DNA of 64,000 nucleotides from Oceanimonas smirnovii ATCC BAA-899 (GTDB lineage Bacteria; Pseudomonadota; Gammaproteobacteria; Enterobacterales; Aeromonadaceae), in NCBI RefSeq assembly GCF_000381965.1, contig NZ_KB908457.1, positions 62,001-126,000 on the forward strand, read 5' to 3'. The notes beneath the pieces are model-generated. The model worked only from the letters and a program-made list of their open reading frames with translations, had not been told where the DNA came from and ran no database searches. The position numbers and the translations under genes are program-made. Shown here in pieces: positions 38,046 through 47,116 of the stretch (the first letter of the stretch is position 1; each line of letters begins with the position of its first letter).

Positions 38046-39788
38046 ATGTTTACATTACGTCCCTATCAGCAGGAGGCGGTTGACCGCACTCTTGCCTATT
38101 TTCGCCGTCACAGCGAGCCCGGCGTGCTGGTGCTGCCCACCGGGGCCGGCAAGAGCCTGGTGATTGCCGAGCTGGCACGACTGGCCAAAGGCCGGGTGCT
38201 GGTACTTGCTCATGTGCGCGAGCTGGTGGAGCAAAACCATGCCAAATACCAGGCTTACGGCGTTGACGCCGATATTTTCTCTGCCGGCCTGAAGCGCAGG
38301 GAAAGCCGCCGTCAGGTGGTGTTTGGCTCGGTACAGTCGGTGGCCCGTAACCTGGAGGCTTTCAGCGGCTTCAGCCTGGTGATTATCGACGAGTGCCACC
38401 GGGTTTCCGATGATGACAACAGTCAGTATGCGCAGGTGATTAATCATTTGCGCCGGAGCAATCCGGCGCTCAAGGTACTGGGACTGACCGCCACTCCCTA
38501 CCGGCTGGGGCTGGGCTGGATTTACCGCACGCATCATAATGGCATGGTGCGCAGCCGGGGCCCGCGTTTTTTTGAGCATTGCCTGTTTGAGCTGCCGCTG
38601 CGGCTGATGATTAAACAGGGCTACCTGTGTCCGCCGGATCTGGTGGATGCCCCCGTGGTGCATTACGATTTTTCCCGTTTGTATGAACAGGGGCTCTTTA
38701 CCGAGCAGGCGCTGGAGCGGGAGCTGGCCCGTCAGCCCAGGGTCACCCCCCATGTGGTGGAGCAGATAAAAGACTACGCCGAAGAACGCCGGGGCGTGAT
38801 GATCTTTGCCGCGACAGTGCGCCATGCCACCGAGGTGGCCGGCCTCTTGCCTGAGAAACAAACCGCGCTGGTAACCGGCGAGACTCCCGGGCCGGAGCGG
38901 AATGCCATTATCCATCGCTTCAAGGCGCGTGAGCTGAAATATCTGGTGAACGTGGCTGTGCTCACCACGGGCTTTGATGCTCCCCATGTGGATCTGATTG
39001 CCATTTTGCGCCCCACCCAGTCGGTGGCCTTGTACCAGCAGATCATCGGCCGGGGACTGCGGCTCAGCCCGGGTAAAACCAACTGTCTGGTGCTGGATTA
39101 TGCCGGCAACAATATGGATATTTTCGCGCCGGAAGTGGGTGAGCCCAGACCCAACCCGGATACCACTCAGGTACAGGTGCTCTGCCCCGCCTGCGGCTTT
39201 GCCAATATTTTCTGGGGCAAGACCGACAGCGAGGGCCGCGTGCTGGAACATTTTGGCCGTCGTTGTCAGGGGCTGTTCGAAACCGATGACGGCGAGCAGG
39301 AAGAATGCGGCTATCGCTTTCGCTTTAAAAGCTGCCCTCAGTGTCTGGCGGAAAACGACATTGCCGCCCGTCAGTGTCATGACTGTGGCGAGGTGCTGGT
39401 GGATCCGGACAAAAAACTGAAAGACGCGCTGGCGCTGAAGGATGCCCTGGTGCTGCGCTGCGCCGGTCTGACCCTTGAAAGCGCCGCCGGCAAACATGGT
39501 CCTGCGCTCAAGGTGACCTATCACGACGAGGACGGCACCGAGCTGCAGAAATGGTATGCTTTTGACAAAAAAGGCCCCAAGGGCCGTTTTTACAAGGAAT
39601 TTGTGCGTCCACACTGGCCGGCACCGGGCACTGAGCCCGAGTTTGCCAGTCTGGAGCAGGTGCTGGCTGCCGCCGGCCGTTTTCGTCATCCGGACTTTGT
39701 GATTGCTCGGGCCTTTAAACGGGGCTGGCAAATTCGGGAAACCATTTTTGATTATCGGGGTCGGTTTCGTACCGCCCATGCCTTATAA
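38046..39788 (+). CDS. radD: DNA repair helicase RadD (YejH)
   Basis: Superfamily 2 helicase-like ATPase (580 aa; E. coli 586) that acts in double-strand break repair with RecA and SSB. Seen are [19 protein letters not shown], Walker [13 protein letters not shown] box, [19 protein letters not shown] and QIIGRGLR. A zinc-binding part with Cys in CPACGF, ECGYRF, CPQC and CHDCGE (about 380-460) follows, then the family C-terminal domain. The ATG at 38046 matches the E. coli start; a GTG 9 bp upstream is the alternative. It is 8 bp before dacB. Confidence 0.94.
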   Translation: MFTLRPYQQEAVDRTLAYFRRHSEPGVLVLPTGAGKSLVIAELARLAKGRVLVLAHVRELVEQNHAKYQAYGVDADIFSAGLKRRESRRQVVFGSVQSVARNLEAFSGFSLVIIDECHRVSDDDNSQYAQVINHLRRSNPALKVLGLTATPYRLGLGWIYRTHHNGMVRSRGPRFFEHCLFELPLRLMIKQGYLCPPDLVDAPVVHYDFSRLYEQGLFTEQALERELARQPRVTPHVVEQIKDYAEERRGVMIFAATVRHATEVAGLLPEKQTALVTGETPGPERNAIIHRFKARELKYLVNVAVLTTGFDAPHVDLIAILRPTQSVALYQQIIGRGLRLSPGKTNCLVLDYAGNNMDIFAPEVGEPRPNPDTTQVQVLCPACGFANIFWGKTDSEGRVLEHFGRRCQGLFETDDGEQEECGYRFRFKSCPQCLAENDIAARQCHDCGEVLVDPDKKLKDALALKDALVLRCAGLTLESAAGKHGPALKVTYHDEDGTELQKWYAFDKKGPKGRFYKEFVRPHWPAPGTEPEFASLEQVLAAAGRFRHPDFVIARAFKRGWQIRETIFDYRGRFRTAHAL

Positions 39789-39796
39789 GAGAGCTT

Positions 39797-41224
39797 ATGA
39801 AACGGTTAACAAGTGCCCTGCTGTTGTTGTTCAGTGCCGGTGCCGCGGCCATAGAGCCGCCGGCCCATGGCCAGAGCGCCTGGATGCTGGCCGACGCCAA
39901 TACCGGCAACATAGAAATGCGCCATCAGGATGAATTACTGATGAAACCGGCCTCAACCCAAAAGCTGGTCACCGTGCTGGCTGGTGCGCTGACACTGGGG
40001 CCGGACTGGCAATATGAAACGCGCCTGCAGTACAGGGGAGATCTCGACCAGGGACGGCTCACCGGTGATTTGCTCATCGACTTTGCCGGCGATCCCAGCC
40101 TTACCCGTGAGCAGCTGGCTGAGCTGCTCAGACGCAGCGGCATTCGCCATATCAGCGGCAAGGTACTACTCAACCAGTATCACTTTACCGGCTATGACAG
40201 AGGAAATGGCTGGTCCTGGAACGATCTCGGCGTTTGCTACACGGCACCCGCTGCCGCGCTGATTCTGGATCGCAACTGTGTGCAGGGTGCCCTCTATGCC
40301 CGCACCGGCAGTCCGGCCCGGGCCACAGTGCCGGCTCATCAGCCCGTCAGTGTCAGTGCCGAAGTGGCCGTGCTCAACCGCACCGAGCGGGAGCAGAGTT
40401 TCTGTGAGCTGGAGCTGGACATGGGGCCGGACAATCAATATCACCTCACCGGCTGTATCGGTCCGCGCAAAGAGCCCTGGCCCCTGCGTTTTGCCATTCA
40501 GGATGTGTCTCACTGGGGCACACAGCTGACCGGCTGGGCACTGAAGCAGGCCGGTATCGTTCATTCGGGCACGATGGAAGGCAGCAGAATCAACGCCAGC
40601 CAGTGGCCAGTACTGGCCAGTCATAAGTCACCGCCTTTTGCGGAGCTTGCCGAGCGTATTCTGGTCTATTCCGACAACCTCTATGCCGACAGCCTGCTGC
40701 GTACCCTGGGGGCCATGCACTTCAGTCAGCCCGGCAGTTTTCGCAATGGCACTCAGGCAGTGCGGGAAATTCTCAAGGCTCAGGCCAATATCGATCTGGG
40801 TCCCAGCTGGCTGGCCGATGGCTCAGGTCTCTCGGCTCATAATCTGCTGCGCGCCCGTGATCTGATGGCGGTGCTGCTCACCATCAGCCAGGATCCGCGC
40901 GCCCAGTGGCTGCTTGCCCGTCTGCCGGTCAGTGGTGAAAGCGGCACCCTGCGCTATCGCAAGAGCGTGCAGGGGCCGGCACTGAAGGGCAAGGTGATTG
41001 CCAAGACCGGTACCATAGCCCATGTGCAGAACCTGGCGGGTTTTATCGATACACCCAACGGCGAGCGCAAGGCCTTTGTGCTGCTGCAAAACGGCCTGTC
41101 CATCAGCCCCGAGCAGTCTGACGCCATGGCACAAGGCCAGCTGGAATGGCCGGCCCGGCGCTTTGAGCGCAACTGGCTGACCGGTATTACCGAACGGGCA
41201 TCCATCGTCAGTACCAATCAATAA
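39797..41224 (+). CDS. dacB: D-alanyl-D-alanine carboxypeptidase/endopeptidase PBP4
   Basis: Periplasmic penicillin-binding protein of 475 residues that trims and cuts peptide crosslinks in peptidoglycan. It has a signal peptide (MKRLTSALLLLFSAGAAA/IEP), catalytic STQK (Ser53, Lys56), the SDN motif in RILVYSDNLYADSLLR, and KTGT in KVIAKTGTIAHVQNLAG. The large insert between the first two motifs is typical of DacB. AAGAGAG precedes the ATG. It starts 8 bp after radD and is probably co-transcribed with it. Confidence 0.96.
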   Translation: MKRLTSALLLLFSAGAAAIEPPAHGQSAWMLADANTGNIEMRHQDELLMKPASTQKLVTVLAGALTLGPDWQYETRLQYRGDLDQGRLTGDLLIDFAGDPSLTREQLAELLRRSGIRHISGKVLLNQYHFTGYDRGNGWSWNDLGVCYTAPAAALILDRNCVQGALYARTGSPARATVPAHQPVSVSAEVAVLNRTEREQSFCELELDMGPDNQYHLTGCIGPRKEPWPLRFAIQDVSHWGTQLTGWALKQAGIVHSGTMEGSRINASQWPVLASHKSPPFAELAERILVYSDNLYADSLLRTLGAMHFSQPGSFRNGTQAVREILKAQANIDLGPSWLADGSGLSAHNLLRARDLMAVLLTISQDPRAQWLLARLPVSGESGTLRYRKSVQGPALKGKVIAKTGTIAHVQNLAGFIDTPNGERKAFVLLQNGLSISPEQSDAMAQGQLEWPARRFERNWLTGITERASIVSTNQ

Positions 41225-41297
41225 ATCAAGAATTAACAATTTTCATGGTAGTCAGGCTAGCCCTATACTGCCGCCATTCGATATAAAGGAGAACAAG

Positions 41298-41561
41298 ATG
41301 TTTGCAGTGATTTTCGGCCGTCCCGGCTGTCCCTTTTGTGTGCGCGCCAAGGATCTGGCAGACAAGCTGTCTGCCGACAGGGATGATTTCAAATACCGCT
41401 ATGTGGATATTCATGCGGAAGGCATTTCCAAAGAAGATCTGGAAAAAACCGTGGGCAAGCCGGTAGAAACAGTGCCACAAATCTTTCTGGATCAAGCTCA
41501 TATTGGCGGTTTTACCGAATTTGAAGCCCATGCCAAAGAGCATCTTGGCCTGTACAGCTAA
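41298..41561 (+). CDS. grxA: Glutaredoxin 1
   Basis: 87 residues, nearly collinear with E. coli GrxA: VIFGRPGCPFCVRAKDLADKL, YVDIHAEGISKEDLEK and GKPVETVPQIFLDQAHIGG. It is a glutathione-dependent disulfide reductase that supplies ribonucleotide reductase and others. The active site reads CPFC instead of the usual CPYC; the Phe is a mild change. GGAG lies just before the ATG. A strong terminator follows, so it is a single gene or the end of the radD-dacB unit. Confidence 0.95.
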   Translation: MFAVIFGRPGCPFCVRAKDLADKLSADRDDFKYRYVDIHAEGISKEDLEKTVGKPVETVPQIFLDQAHIGGFTEFEAHAKEHLGLYS

Positions 41562-41570
41562 GCATTACCG

Positions 41571-41594
41571 AGGCGGCCCGGGTGCCGCCTTTTT
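41571..41594 (+). terminator. Terminator of grxA
   Basis: Stem AGGCGGC (41571-41577) against GCCGCCT (41584-41590), then a T run. Confidence 0.88.
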
Positions 41595-41742
41595 GGTGTG
41601 TTTCACGCCTTATTCATCTGAAAACTCCCTTTATCAGCATTTTTTTCGTTCAAAGCCCGCTTTAACCTCTTTTCATTCCGCAGCCAAAGCTCCATTATGG
41701 GCCATTGATTTTGATACTGCCGCATCCGCTCTGACACAAAAT

Positions 41743-41763
41743 ACCGGCTTGTACCGGTTTTTT
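41743..41763 (+). promoter_or_regulatory. Terminator-like hairpin in the alaA leader
   Basis: ACCGG (41743-41747) and CCGGT (41754-41758) with a 6-nt loop and six T, 53 bp before alaA. It could be an attenuator, or simply a second terminator for grxA transcripts. No leader peptide or alternative hairpin is evident. Confidence 0.4.
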
Positions 41764-41815
41764 CTGTTGTGGGCCATCATCAGGCAGCTCCATGATTCCG
41801 AGGCCGTCACCACTT

Positions 41816-43030
41816 ATGTATTCTGTAGAAAAATCCCACAAACTGGATAACGTCTGTTACGACATTCGCGGGCCAGTACATAAAGAAGCCCGCCGCCTTG
41901 AAGATGAAGGCCACCGGATTCTCAAGCTGAACATCGGCAACCCGGCTCCTTTTGGCTTTGAAGCACCGGAAGAACTGCTGAAAGACGTGATCATGAACCT
42001 GCCCACCAGCCAGGGCTATTGTGACTCAAAAGGGCTGTTTTCCGCCCGTAAGGCGGTGATGCAGTATTATCAGCAAAAAGGACTGCGCACCACCGACATC
42101 GACGATATCTATATCGGTAACGGCGTGTCCGAGCTGATTGTGATGGCCATGCAGGCGCTGCTGAATAACGGCGATGAAATTCTGGTGCCCGCCCCCGACT
42201 ATCCTCTGTGGACCGCTGCCGTGACCCTGTCCGGCGGTAAAGCGGTGCACTATATGTGTGATGAGCAGGCCGACTGGTATCCGGATCTGAATGATATCAA
42301 GTCCAAAATCAGCCCACGCACCAAGGGCATAGTGCTGATCAACCCCAACAATCCCACCGGTGCCGTGTATGGCAGCGAGTTTTTGCTGGAAGTGATTGAA
42401 ATTGCCCGCCAGAACAAGCTGATTATCTTTGCCGACGAAATTTACGACAAAATTCTCTACGATGATGTGGCCCACCATTCGGTGTGTACCCTGTGCGATG
42501 ACGTGCTGGTAGCCACCTTTAACGGTCTCTCCAAAAGCTACCGCGCCGCCGGTTTTCGCCAGGGCTGGATGATGCTGAGCGGCCCCAAGCATCAGGCCAG
42601 GGATTATATCGAAGGGCTGGAAATGCTCTCCTCCATGCGGCTGTGCGCCAACGTGCCCATGCAGCACTGCATTCAGGCGGCATTGGGCGGCTATCAGAGT
42701 ATCAACGAGCTGGTGCTGCCCGGCGGCCGGCTGCGCCGCCAGCGCGACCGGGCCTGGGAACTGCTGAATGAAATTCCCGGCATCAGCTGCGTCAAACCCA
42801 AGGGCGCTATCTATATGTTCCCCAAAATGGATCCCAAGGTGTATAAGATCAAAGACGATCAAAAGATGGTCTACGATCTGCTGCTGCAGGAAAAAATGCT
42901 GATTGTACAGGGCACCGGTTTTAACTGGCCCAAACCGGATCATTTCCGGCTGGTGACCCTGCCCAGAGTCGACGACATTACCGATGCCGTCGAGCGTATT
43001 GCCCGCTTTCTCAAGCATTACCAGCAATAG
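41816..43030 (+). CDS. alaA: Glutamate-pyruvate aminotransferase AlaA
   Basis: PLP enzyme that makes alanine from pyruvate and glutamate. The 404 residues compare with 405 in E. coli and are similar along the full length: LDNVCYDIRGPVHKEARRLE, LNIGNPAPFGFEAPEELL, INPNNPTGAVY, FADEIYDKILYDD and the PLP lysine in FNGLSKSYRAAGFRQGW. The ATG at 41816 (MYSVEKSHKL) is picked by homology; an ATG 24 bp upstream is open too, and neither has a strong ribosome site. Monocistronic, with a terminator at 43070. Confidence 0.96.
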   Translation: MYSVEKSHKLDNVCYDIRGPVHKEARRLEDEGHRILKLNIGNPAPFGFEAPEELLKDVIMNLPTSQGYCDSKGLFSARKAVMQYYQQKGLRTTDIDDIYIGNGVSELIVMAMQALLNNGDEILVPAPDYPLWTAAVTLSGGKAVHYMCDEQADWYPDLNDIKSKISPRTKGIVLINPNNPTGAVYGSEFLLEVIEIARQNKLIIFADEIYDKILYDDVAHHSVCTLCDDVLVATFNGLSKSYRAAGFRQGWMMLSGPKHQARDYIEGLEMLSSMRLCANVPMQHCIQAALGGYQSINELVLPGGRLRRQRDRAWELLNEIPGISCVKPKGAIYMFPKMDPKVYKIKDDQKMVYDLLLQEKMLIVQGTGFNWPKPDHFRLVTLPRVDDITDAVERIARFLKHYQQ

Positions 43031-43058
43031 AAGCTGGAAGCTGGAAGCTGGAAGCTGG
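43031..43058. repeat. Tandem heptamer AAGCTGG, four copies, after alaA
   Basis: Four perfect copies of AAGCTGG in a row directly after the alaA stop. A related sequence in inverted orientation (AAGCTGGAAGCTTGAAGC on the minus strand, 43158-43175) reaches the clsA stop, so the pair flanks the alaA terminator. Confidence 0.75.
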
Positions 43059-43069
43059 AAGATTAAGAC

Positions 43070-43095
43070 ATGGCGCTGTCTTCAGCGCCATTTTT
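43070..43095 (+). terminator. Terminator of alaA
   Basis: Perfect stem ATGGCGCTG (43070-43078) against CAGCGCCAT (43083-43091), then a T run. Confidence 0.9.
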
Positions 43096-43174
43096 ATTGC
43101 TGATAGCTACTGAACTGTACGAGACTCATCTTTTGCCCGTACAGCAACGCTTGGGCTGCTTCAAGCTTCCAGCT

Positions 43175-44632
43175 TTAGAGCAGCGGGCTGAGCAGATAAA
43201 ACAGGTTTTCCAGCAGGCGTTTGCGCAGCGGGCGTTTGCGCCATTCCATCCAGGACAGAGGACGCGCCTGAGACAGGTAACCGTCGGCCAACTGCAGTAA
43301 CTCGCCCATCGCCTTGCCGTCGTCGATCAGCAGGGTCATTTCAAAATTCAGCCAGAAACTGCGCTTGTCCAGGTTGACCGTGCCCACCAGACCAAACTGG
43401 TGATCCACCAGTACACACTTGGTATGCAGCAGGCCGGCAGAATACAGGTGAATTTCCACGCCGGCCCGCAGCAGCTCATCAAAGAAAGCATTGCAGGCAT
43501 GATTGACCATGCGTGAGTCGTTTTTTTCCGGCAGTACCAGCTGTACTTCCACCCCCCGGTCAGCGGCGGAGCATAGCGCAGCCACCAGCGGATCGTCAGG
43601 CACAAAGTAAGGGGTGATCAGCACCAGCCGGCGGCGCGCCTGATACACAGCACAGAGCAGGCTCTGAGAAATGGCATCCCCCCCCATAAAGGGGCCGGAA
43701 GGCAACAGCTGCAGCTTGAGCTGATTATCCAGACAGCTGATCGGGTGATACTCCAGCTGCTCCAGCAGGCGCTCGCCGGTTTCCATTTCCCAGTCCCACA
43801 CAAACAGCGACCAGATAATGGGCACAATGGGGCCGCGAATACGCAGCATGATATCCACCCACTGGCCCACACCGGCGTTTTGCTTGAAGCAGGCAGGATC
43901 AACCAGATTCATGGAGCCGGTGTAGGCCACATCGTCGTCGATCACCACCAGCTTGCGGTGCATGCGCAGATCCTGTCGCTCAAACAACACGCGAAAGGCA
44001 CCTACCGGTAATACTTCCACCACCTTGATGCCCGCTTCTTTCATGCGCCTGGGCCAGTGGCTGCGAAAAAAGTCGGCGCTGCCCACCGAGTCCAGCAACA
44101 GCCGGCAATCCACCCCCCGGCGGGCAGCGGCCATCAGTGCATGGGCCACATCATCCGCCATGCCACCCGCATGCCAGATATAAAACTCCATGTAACAGGA
44201 GCTGCGCGCTCGCTCTATATCTTTTACAATCGCATGCAGAATAGTGTCGGGCTGCTGCAGCAGCGTCATGCCGTTGCCGCTGAGCATGGGCATATTGAAC
44301 CGGGCCCTGACCAGCTCATAAATAGGCCTGACCTGATCGTTCACTTCAAACTGCTGGCCGGGAAAACGGGTGACCAGCACATTGATCCAGTCGGCGTGAG
44401 GCCGGTACATGGCCCGGGCACGCTCGGCCCGCTTCCGGCCCAGCCGTACCTCACCAAACAGAATATAGGTAGCGGCACCGGCTACCGGAATAGCATAGAT
44501 CAGTGCCAGCCAGGCCAGGGAAACCCCCACCGGCCGGCGCTTCATGATCACCCTGAAAGTTACCCCCAGTACCAGACTGGTATGGGCAGCGAACAGCAAC
44601 CAGCCCACCATGGTAGAGATGTAATCGTTCAA
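43175..44632 (-). CDS. clsA: Cardiolipin synthase A
   Basis: Joins two phosphatidylglycerols to cardiolipin at the inner membrane. The 485 residues compare with 486 in E. coli ClsA. Two N-terminal membrane helices (about 8-60) and two HKD motifs are seen: HRKLVVIDDDVAYTGSMN and HTKCVLVDHQFGLVGTVN. The C-terminus FYLLSPLL is shared with E. coli. The full-length start is a TTG at 44632, supported by alignment of the N-terminus and an upstream AAGGAG; the first in-frame ATG is at 44611. The stop lies in an AAGCTGG-type repeat. Confidence 0.94.
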   Translation of the reverse strand: MNDYISTMVGWLLFAAHTSLVLGVTFRVIMKRRPVGVSLAWLALIYAIPVAGAATYILFGEVRLGRKRAERARAMYRPHADWINVLVTRFPGQQFEVNDQVRPIYELVRARFNMPMLSGNGMTLLQQPDTILHAIVKDIERARSSCYMEFYIWHAGGMADDVAHALMAAARRGVDCRLLLDSVGSADFFRSHWPRRMKEAGIKVVEVLPVGAFRVLFERQDLRMHRKLVVIDDDVAYTGSMNLVDPACFKQNAGVGQWVDIMLRIRGPIVPIIWSLFVWDWEMETGERLLEQLEYHPISCLDNQLKLQLLPSGPFMGGDAISQSLLCAVYQARRRLVLITPYFVPDDPLVAALCSAADRGVEVQLVLPEKNDSRMVNHACNAFFDELLRAGVEIHLYSAGLLHTKCVLVDHQFGLVGTVNLDKRSFWLNFEMTLLIDDGKAMGELLQLADGYLSQARPLSWMEWRKRPLRKRLLENLFYLLSPLL

Positions 44633-44702
44633 AAACGCCTTGCTCCTTATTAACCAGACGGGGCAGACTGTAGCAAATGACTATTCACATCGTGAGTACA
44701 GC

Positions 44703-45251
44703 ATGATGAAAAGTATACTTTTTTTCCTGATATTTAGCGTATCTGCAGCATTATCTGCACAAACCCTGACACTGACAGAGCAACAGATCAACCAGCACCT
44801 GACTACACAGCTGGGCCGGGACTTTCCCATCAACCTTGGCAGCTGGCTGAAAGCCGGTGTGCGCCTGGCCGATATACAGGTGGCGCTGGGCCGGCAGGAG
44901 GCCGACAAGGCAAGGGTGTCAGGCCGCGCAGTGGTGATACTGGAGCAGGGCGGCGTGCGCAGGGACTGGGACATCAGTGGTGATTTCAGTGCCCGCCCAC
45001 GCTTTAACAGCGAAGAGGGAGCACTTTATCTGGATGAGTTTGAGCTGCTCGGCTACCGGCTCAATAATCAGGATGCCAGCGGTCAGGCCAATTTCATTAT
45101 GCCATTGCTGCTGCAAAGCCTGGCCGAATATCTGGCTCAGAATCCGGTTTACCGGCTGGATGAGCAGGATCCGCTGCAGCGACAATTAAAAGAAAGTGTA
45201 CTGGGGCTGAGTATCAGCCCCGGACAACTCACTCTGCAAGGGCTGGAATAA
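44703..45251 (+). CDS. DUF1439 (YceB-like) periplasmic protein
   Basis: 182 residues. A hydrophobic leader MMKSILFFLIFSVSAALSAQ lacks a lipobox Cys, unlike E. coli YceB, so this is a soluble periplasmic form. The mature part begins LTLTEQQINQHLTTQLGRDFP, the hallmark of the family, and ends LGLSISPGQLTLQGLE. The fold is related to lipid-binding tubular domains, but the function is unknown. An ATG 3 bp downstream is an equal choice. The 3' end overlaps that of the GGDEF-EAL gene by 23 bp, tail to tail. Confidence 0.75.
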   Translation: MMKSILFFLIFSVSAALSAQTLTLTEQQINQHLTTQLGRDFPINLGSWLKAGVRLADIQVALGRQEADKARVSGRAVVILEQGGVRRDWDISGDFSARPRFNSEEGALYLDEFELLGYRLNNQDASGQANFIMPLLLQSLAEYLAQNPVYRLDEQDPLQRQLKESVLGLSISPGQLTLQGLE

Positions 45252-46959
45252 AACTCGGCACTTGTGCTGGTGGCAGAGGGCTGGCCACCAGCGCCCCCTG
45301 CACCTGCTGACAGCCATATTGCCGCAACAGAGCAAGCTGTGCCTGCGTTTCCACACCACAGGCAACCGTTGTCAGCCCAAGGGTACGCGCCAGCGCCAGT
45401 AACGACTGGATCACCGCCCGGTCAAATTCGTCCATGCTGTCGCTAAGCAGGCCCCGGTCAAGCTTGATGCCGTCTATGGGCAGACTTTTCAGTGTATCGA
45501 ACCGAAACCGGCCATGACCCACGTTATCCAGATAAATGGTGGTGCCAGCATCGCGAAAGGCGGTTAATACCCGCATCAGAGACTCACTGCGGCGCATAAT
45601 AAAATCACTGCGCAGCTCCAGCTCAAAGTCTGCCGGACTGACTCCCTGCTCACGCAACCTATCCAGCAGCCGCAGAATACGCAGTTGCTCAAGCTCCGGC
45701 TCCAGCCCGCTCATGTTCAGGCTGATACGGCCGGACCATCCCTGCTGCCGCCACTCTACCAGCTGAGCAGCCGCTTCGGTACACACCCATTCAGCCAGCC
45801 GGCCCAGCAGCCCTGCATCCCGGGCCGCCGGTAAAAAAACATTGGGCATGACCACACCCAGCACGGGATGATGCCAGCGCAACAGTGCTTCCACCGCCGG
45901 CAATGTCTGATGCTGCAGAGTGATACGAGGCTGATATTCCAGGTATAACTGCTGTTGCTCAAGGGCTTCCCGCACCTCCTGTGCCAGCCGGGTGCGTTGT
46001 TTAAGACGGGAAAAACTGTGGCTGTCAAAAAGCGATATATGAGAGCGGCTGCGGCTTTTAGCCTCATACATGGCAGTATCGGCATACCGCAGCAGAGTTT
46101 CAATCTCAAGGCCATGAAGAGGGTACAGACTGATGCCCACACTGGCCCCCACACTCAACTCATGATGATCCACCCGTACCGGAGCTTCAAGCGCTTCCAC
46201 CAGCCTGCCGGCCCGTTCAAACAACTGACTTTCTTCATCAATATCGCGCCACACCAGTACAAATTCATCACCACCGATGCGCGCAACAATTTCATTGTCA
46301 CCCGTCATCTTTTGCAAACGGCCGGCCAGCGCTTTAAGCACCCGATCACCCACGCCGTGGCCAAAACCATCATTAATGGGCTTGAACCTGTCCAGATCGA
46401 TAAACAGCAGGGCCAGCTGCTCGTCGGTAGCCAGTGCCATACTGATGCGGTTAAACCAGCTGATTAAAAATTCACGGTTGGCGGTGCCGGTCAGGCTGTC
46501 GTGATGAGCCAGAAAGCTGAGCCGCTCTTCCGACTGACGCAGCCGGCTGATGTTATCCACTATGCCGATAATATGGCTGATAATACCGGCTTCATCACGG
46601 ATCAGCCGCAGCATCAACCAGTGCGTAGCCACCTCGCCATGGCGGTTGATTTGCTCAACCTCCCCTTCCCACTGCTCCTGATATTGCAGTCGTTTCCAGA
46701 TGCGACGGTAGTAGCGGCCATTATGCAGGCCCTTACTGACGTGGGTCAGATGGCGACCAAGCAAGGTCGACGCATCCAGCTCACAATGCTGACAAAAGGC
46801 CGGGTTCACTTCCACTACCCGCCCTCTGGCATCCATAATCACAATGCCCTCACGGGTGTATTGCATAATTCTGCGTGTCAGGAGCTGGCTGTCACAAGAT
46901 ATATCCGGCACGCCGCCGATATTTGCTTCCACCTTTTGTAACCAGTGTTGTTGTTCCAT
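45229..46959 (-). CDS. PAS-GGDEF-EAL protein with degenerate EAL domain
   Basis: 576 residues: PAS domain (about 30-140), GGDEF domain (about 150-310; ARIGGDEF intact at 229-233, no RxxD inhibitory site), EAL domain (about 320-570). In the EAL part E357 (EALLRW), N415, E448, K499 and E537 remain. The loop normally reading DDFGTG is DNVGHG (D478, N479), and the ExTE motif is ELRS. A metal ligand is therefore lost, and phosphodiesterase activity is doubtful; cyclase activity is plausible. The ATG at 46959 is preferred over one 99 bp upstream that abuts the purL terminator. No membrane helices. Confidence 0.88.
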   Translation of the reverse strand: MEQQHWLQKVEANIGGVPDISCDSQLLTRRIMQYTREGIVIMDARGRVVEVNPAFCQHCELDASTLLGRHLTHVSKGLHNGRYYRRIWKRLQYQEQWEGEVEQINRHGEVATHWLMLRLIRDEAGIISHIIGIVDNISRLRQSEERLSFLAHHDSLTGTANREFLISWFNRISMALATDEQLALLFIDLDRFKPINDGFGHGVGDRVLKALAGRLQKMTGDNEIVARIGGDEFVLVWRDIDEESQLFERAGRLVEALEAPVRVDHHELSVGASVGISLYPLHGLEIETLLRYADTAMYEAKSRSRSHISLFDSHSFSRLKQRTRLAQEVREALEQQQLYLEYQPRITLQHQTLPAVEALLRWHHPVLGVVMPNVFLPAARDAGLLGRLAEWVCTEAAAQLVEWRQQGWSGRISLNMSGLEPELEQLRILRLLDRLREQGVSPADFELELRSDFIMRRSESLMRVLTAFRDAGTTIYLDNVGHGRFRFDTLKSLPIDGIKLDRGLLSDSMDEFDRAVIQSLLALARTLGLTTVACGVETQAQLALLRQYGCQQVQGALVASPLPPAQVPSFIPALAE

Positions 46960-47065
46960 ATCGCATCTTTCATTAGTAAGAGCACTGCGTGCGTGACCTG
47001 ATATGGCAGGATTCAGGCGAGAATTTTTATTATAAGCTGCTCCATCATATAGGCTCATTTGATAA

Positions 47066-47095
47066 ATAAAAAGCCCGCAATTGCGGGCCTTTTAT
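47066..47095 (-). terminator. Terminator of purL
   Basis: Perfect palindrome GCCCGCAATTGCGGGC (47073-47088), with a minus-strand T run. It lies 22 bp past the purL stop. Confidence 0.88.
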
Positions 47096-47116
47096 TTTGA
47101 GATGCAAATGGCAAAT

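Noticed and set aside
38055-39779. 574-codon open frame on the minus strand
   Set aside because: It is the antisense shadow of radD, which has all helicase motifs in the plus frame.
43031-43058. CRISPR-like array
   Set aside because: The repeats are only 7 bp, directly adjacent and without spacers, so this is a simple tandem repeat.
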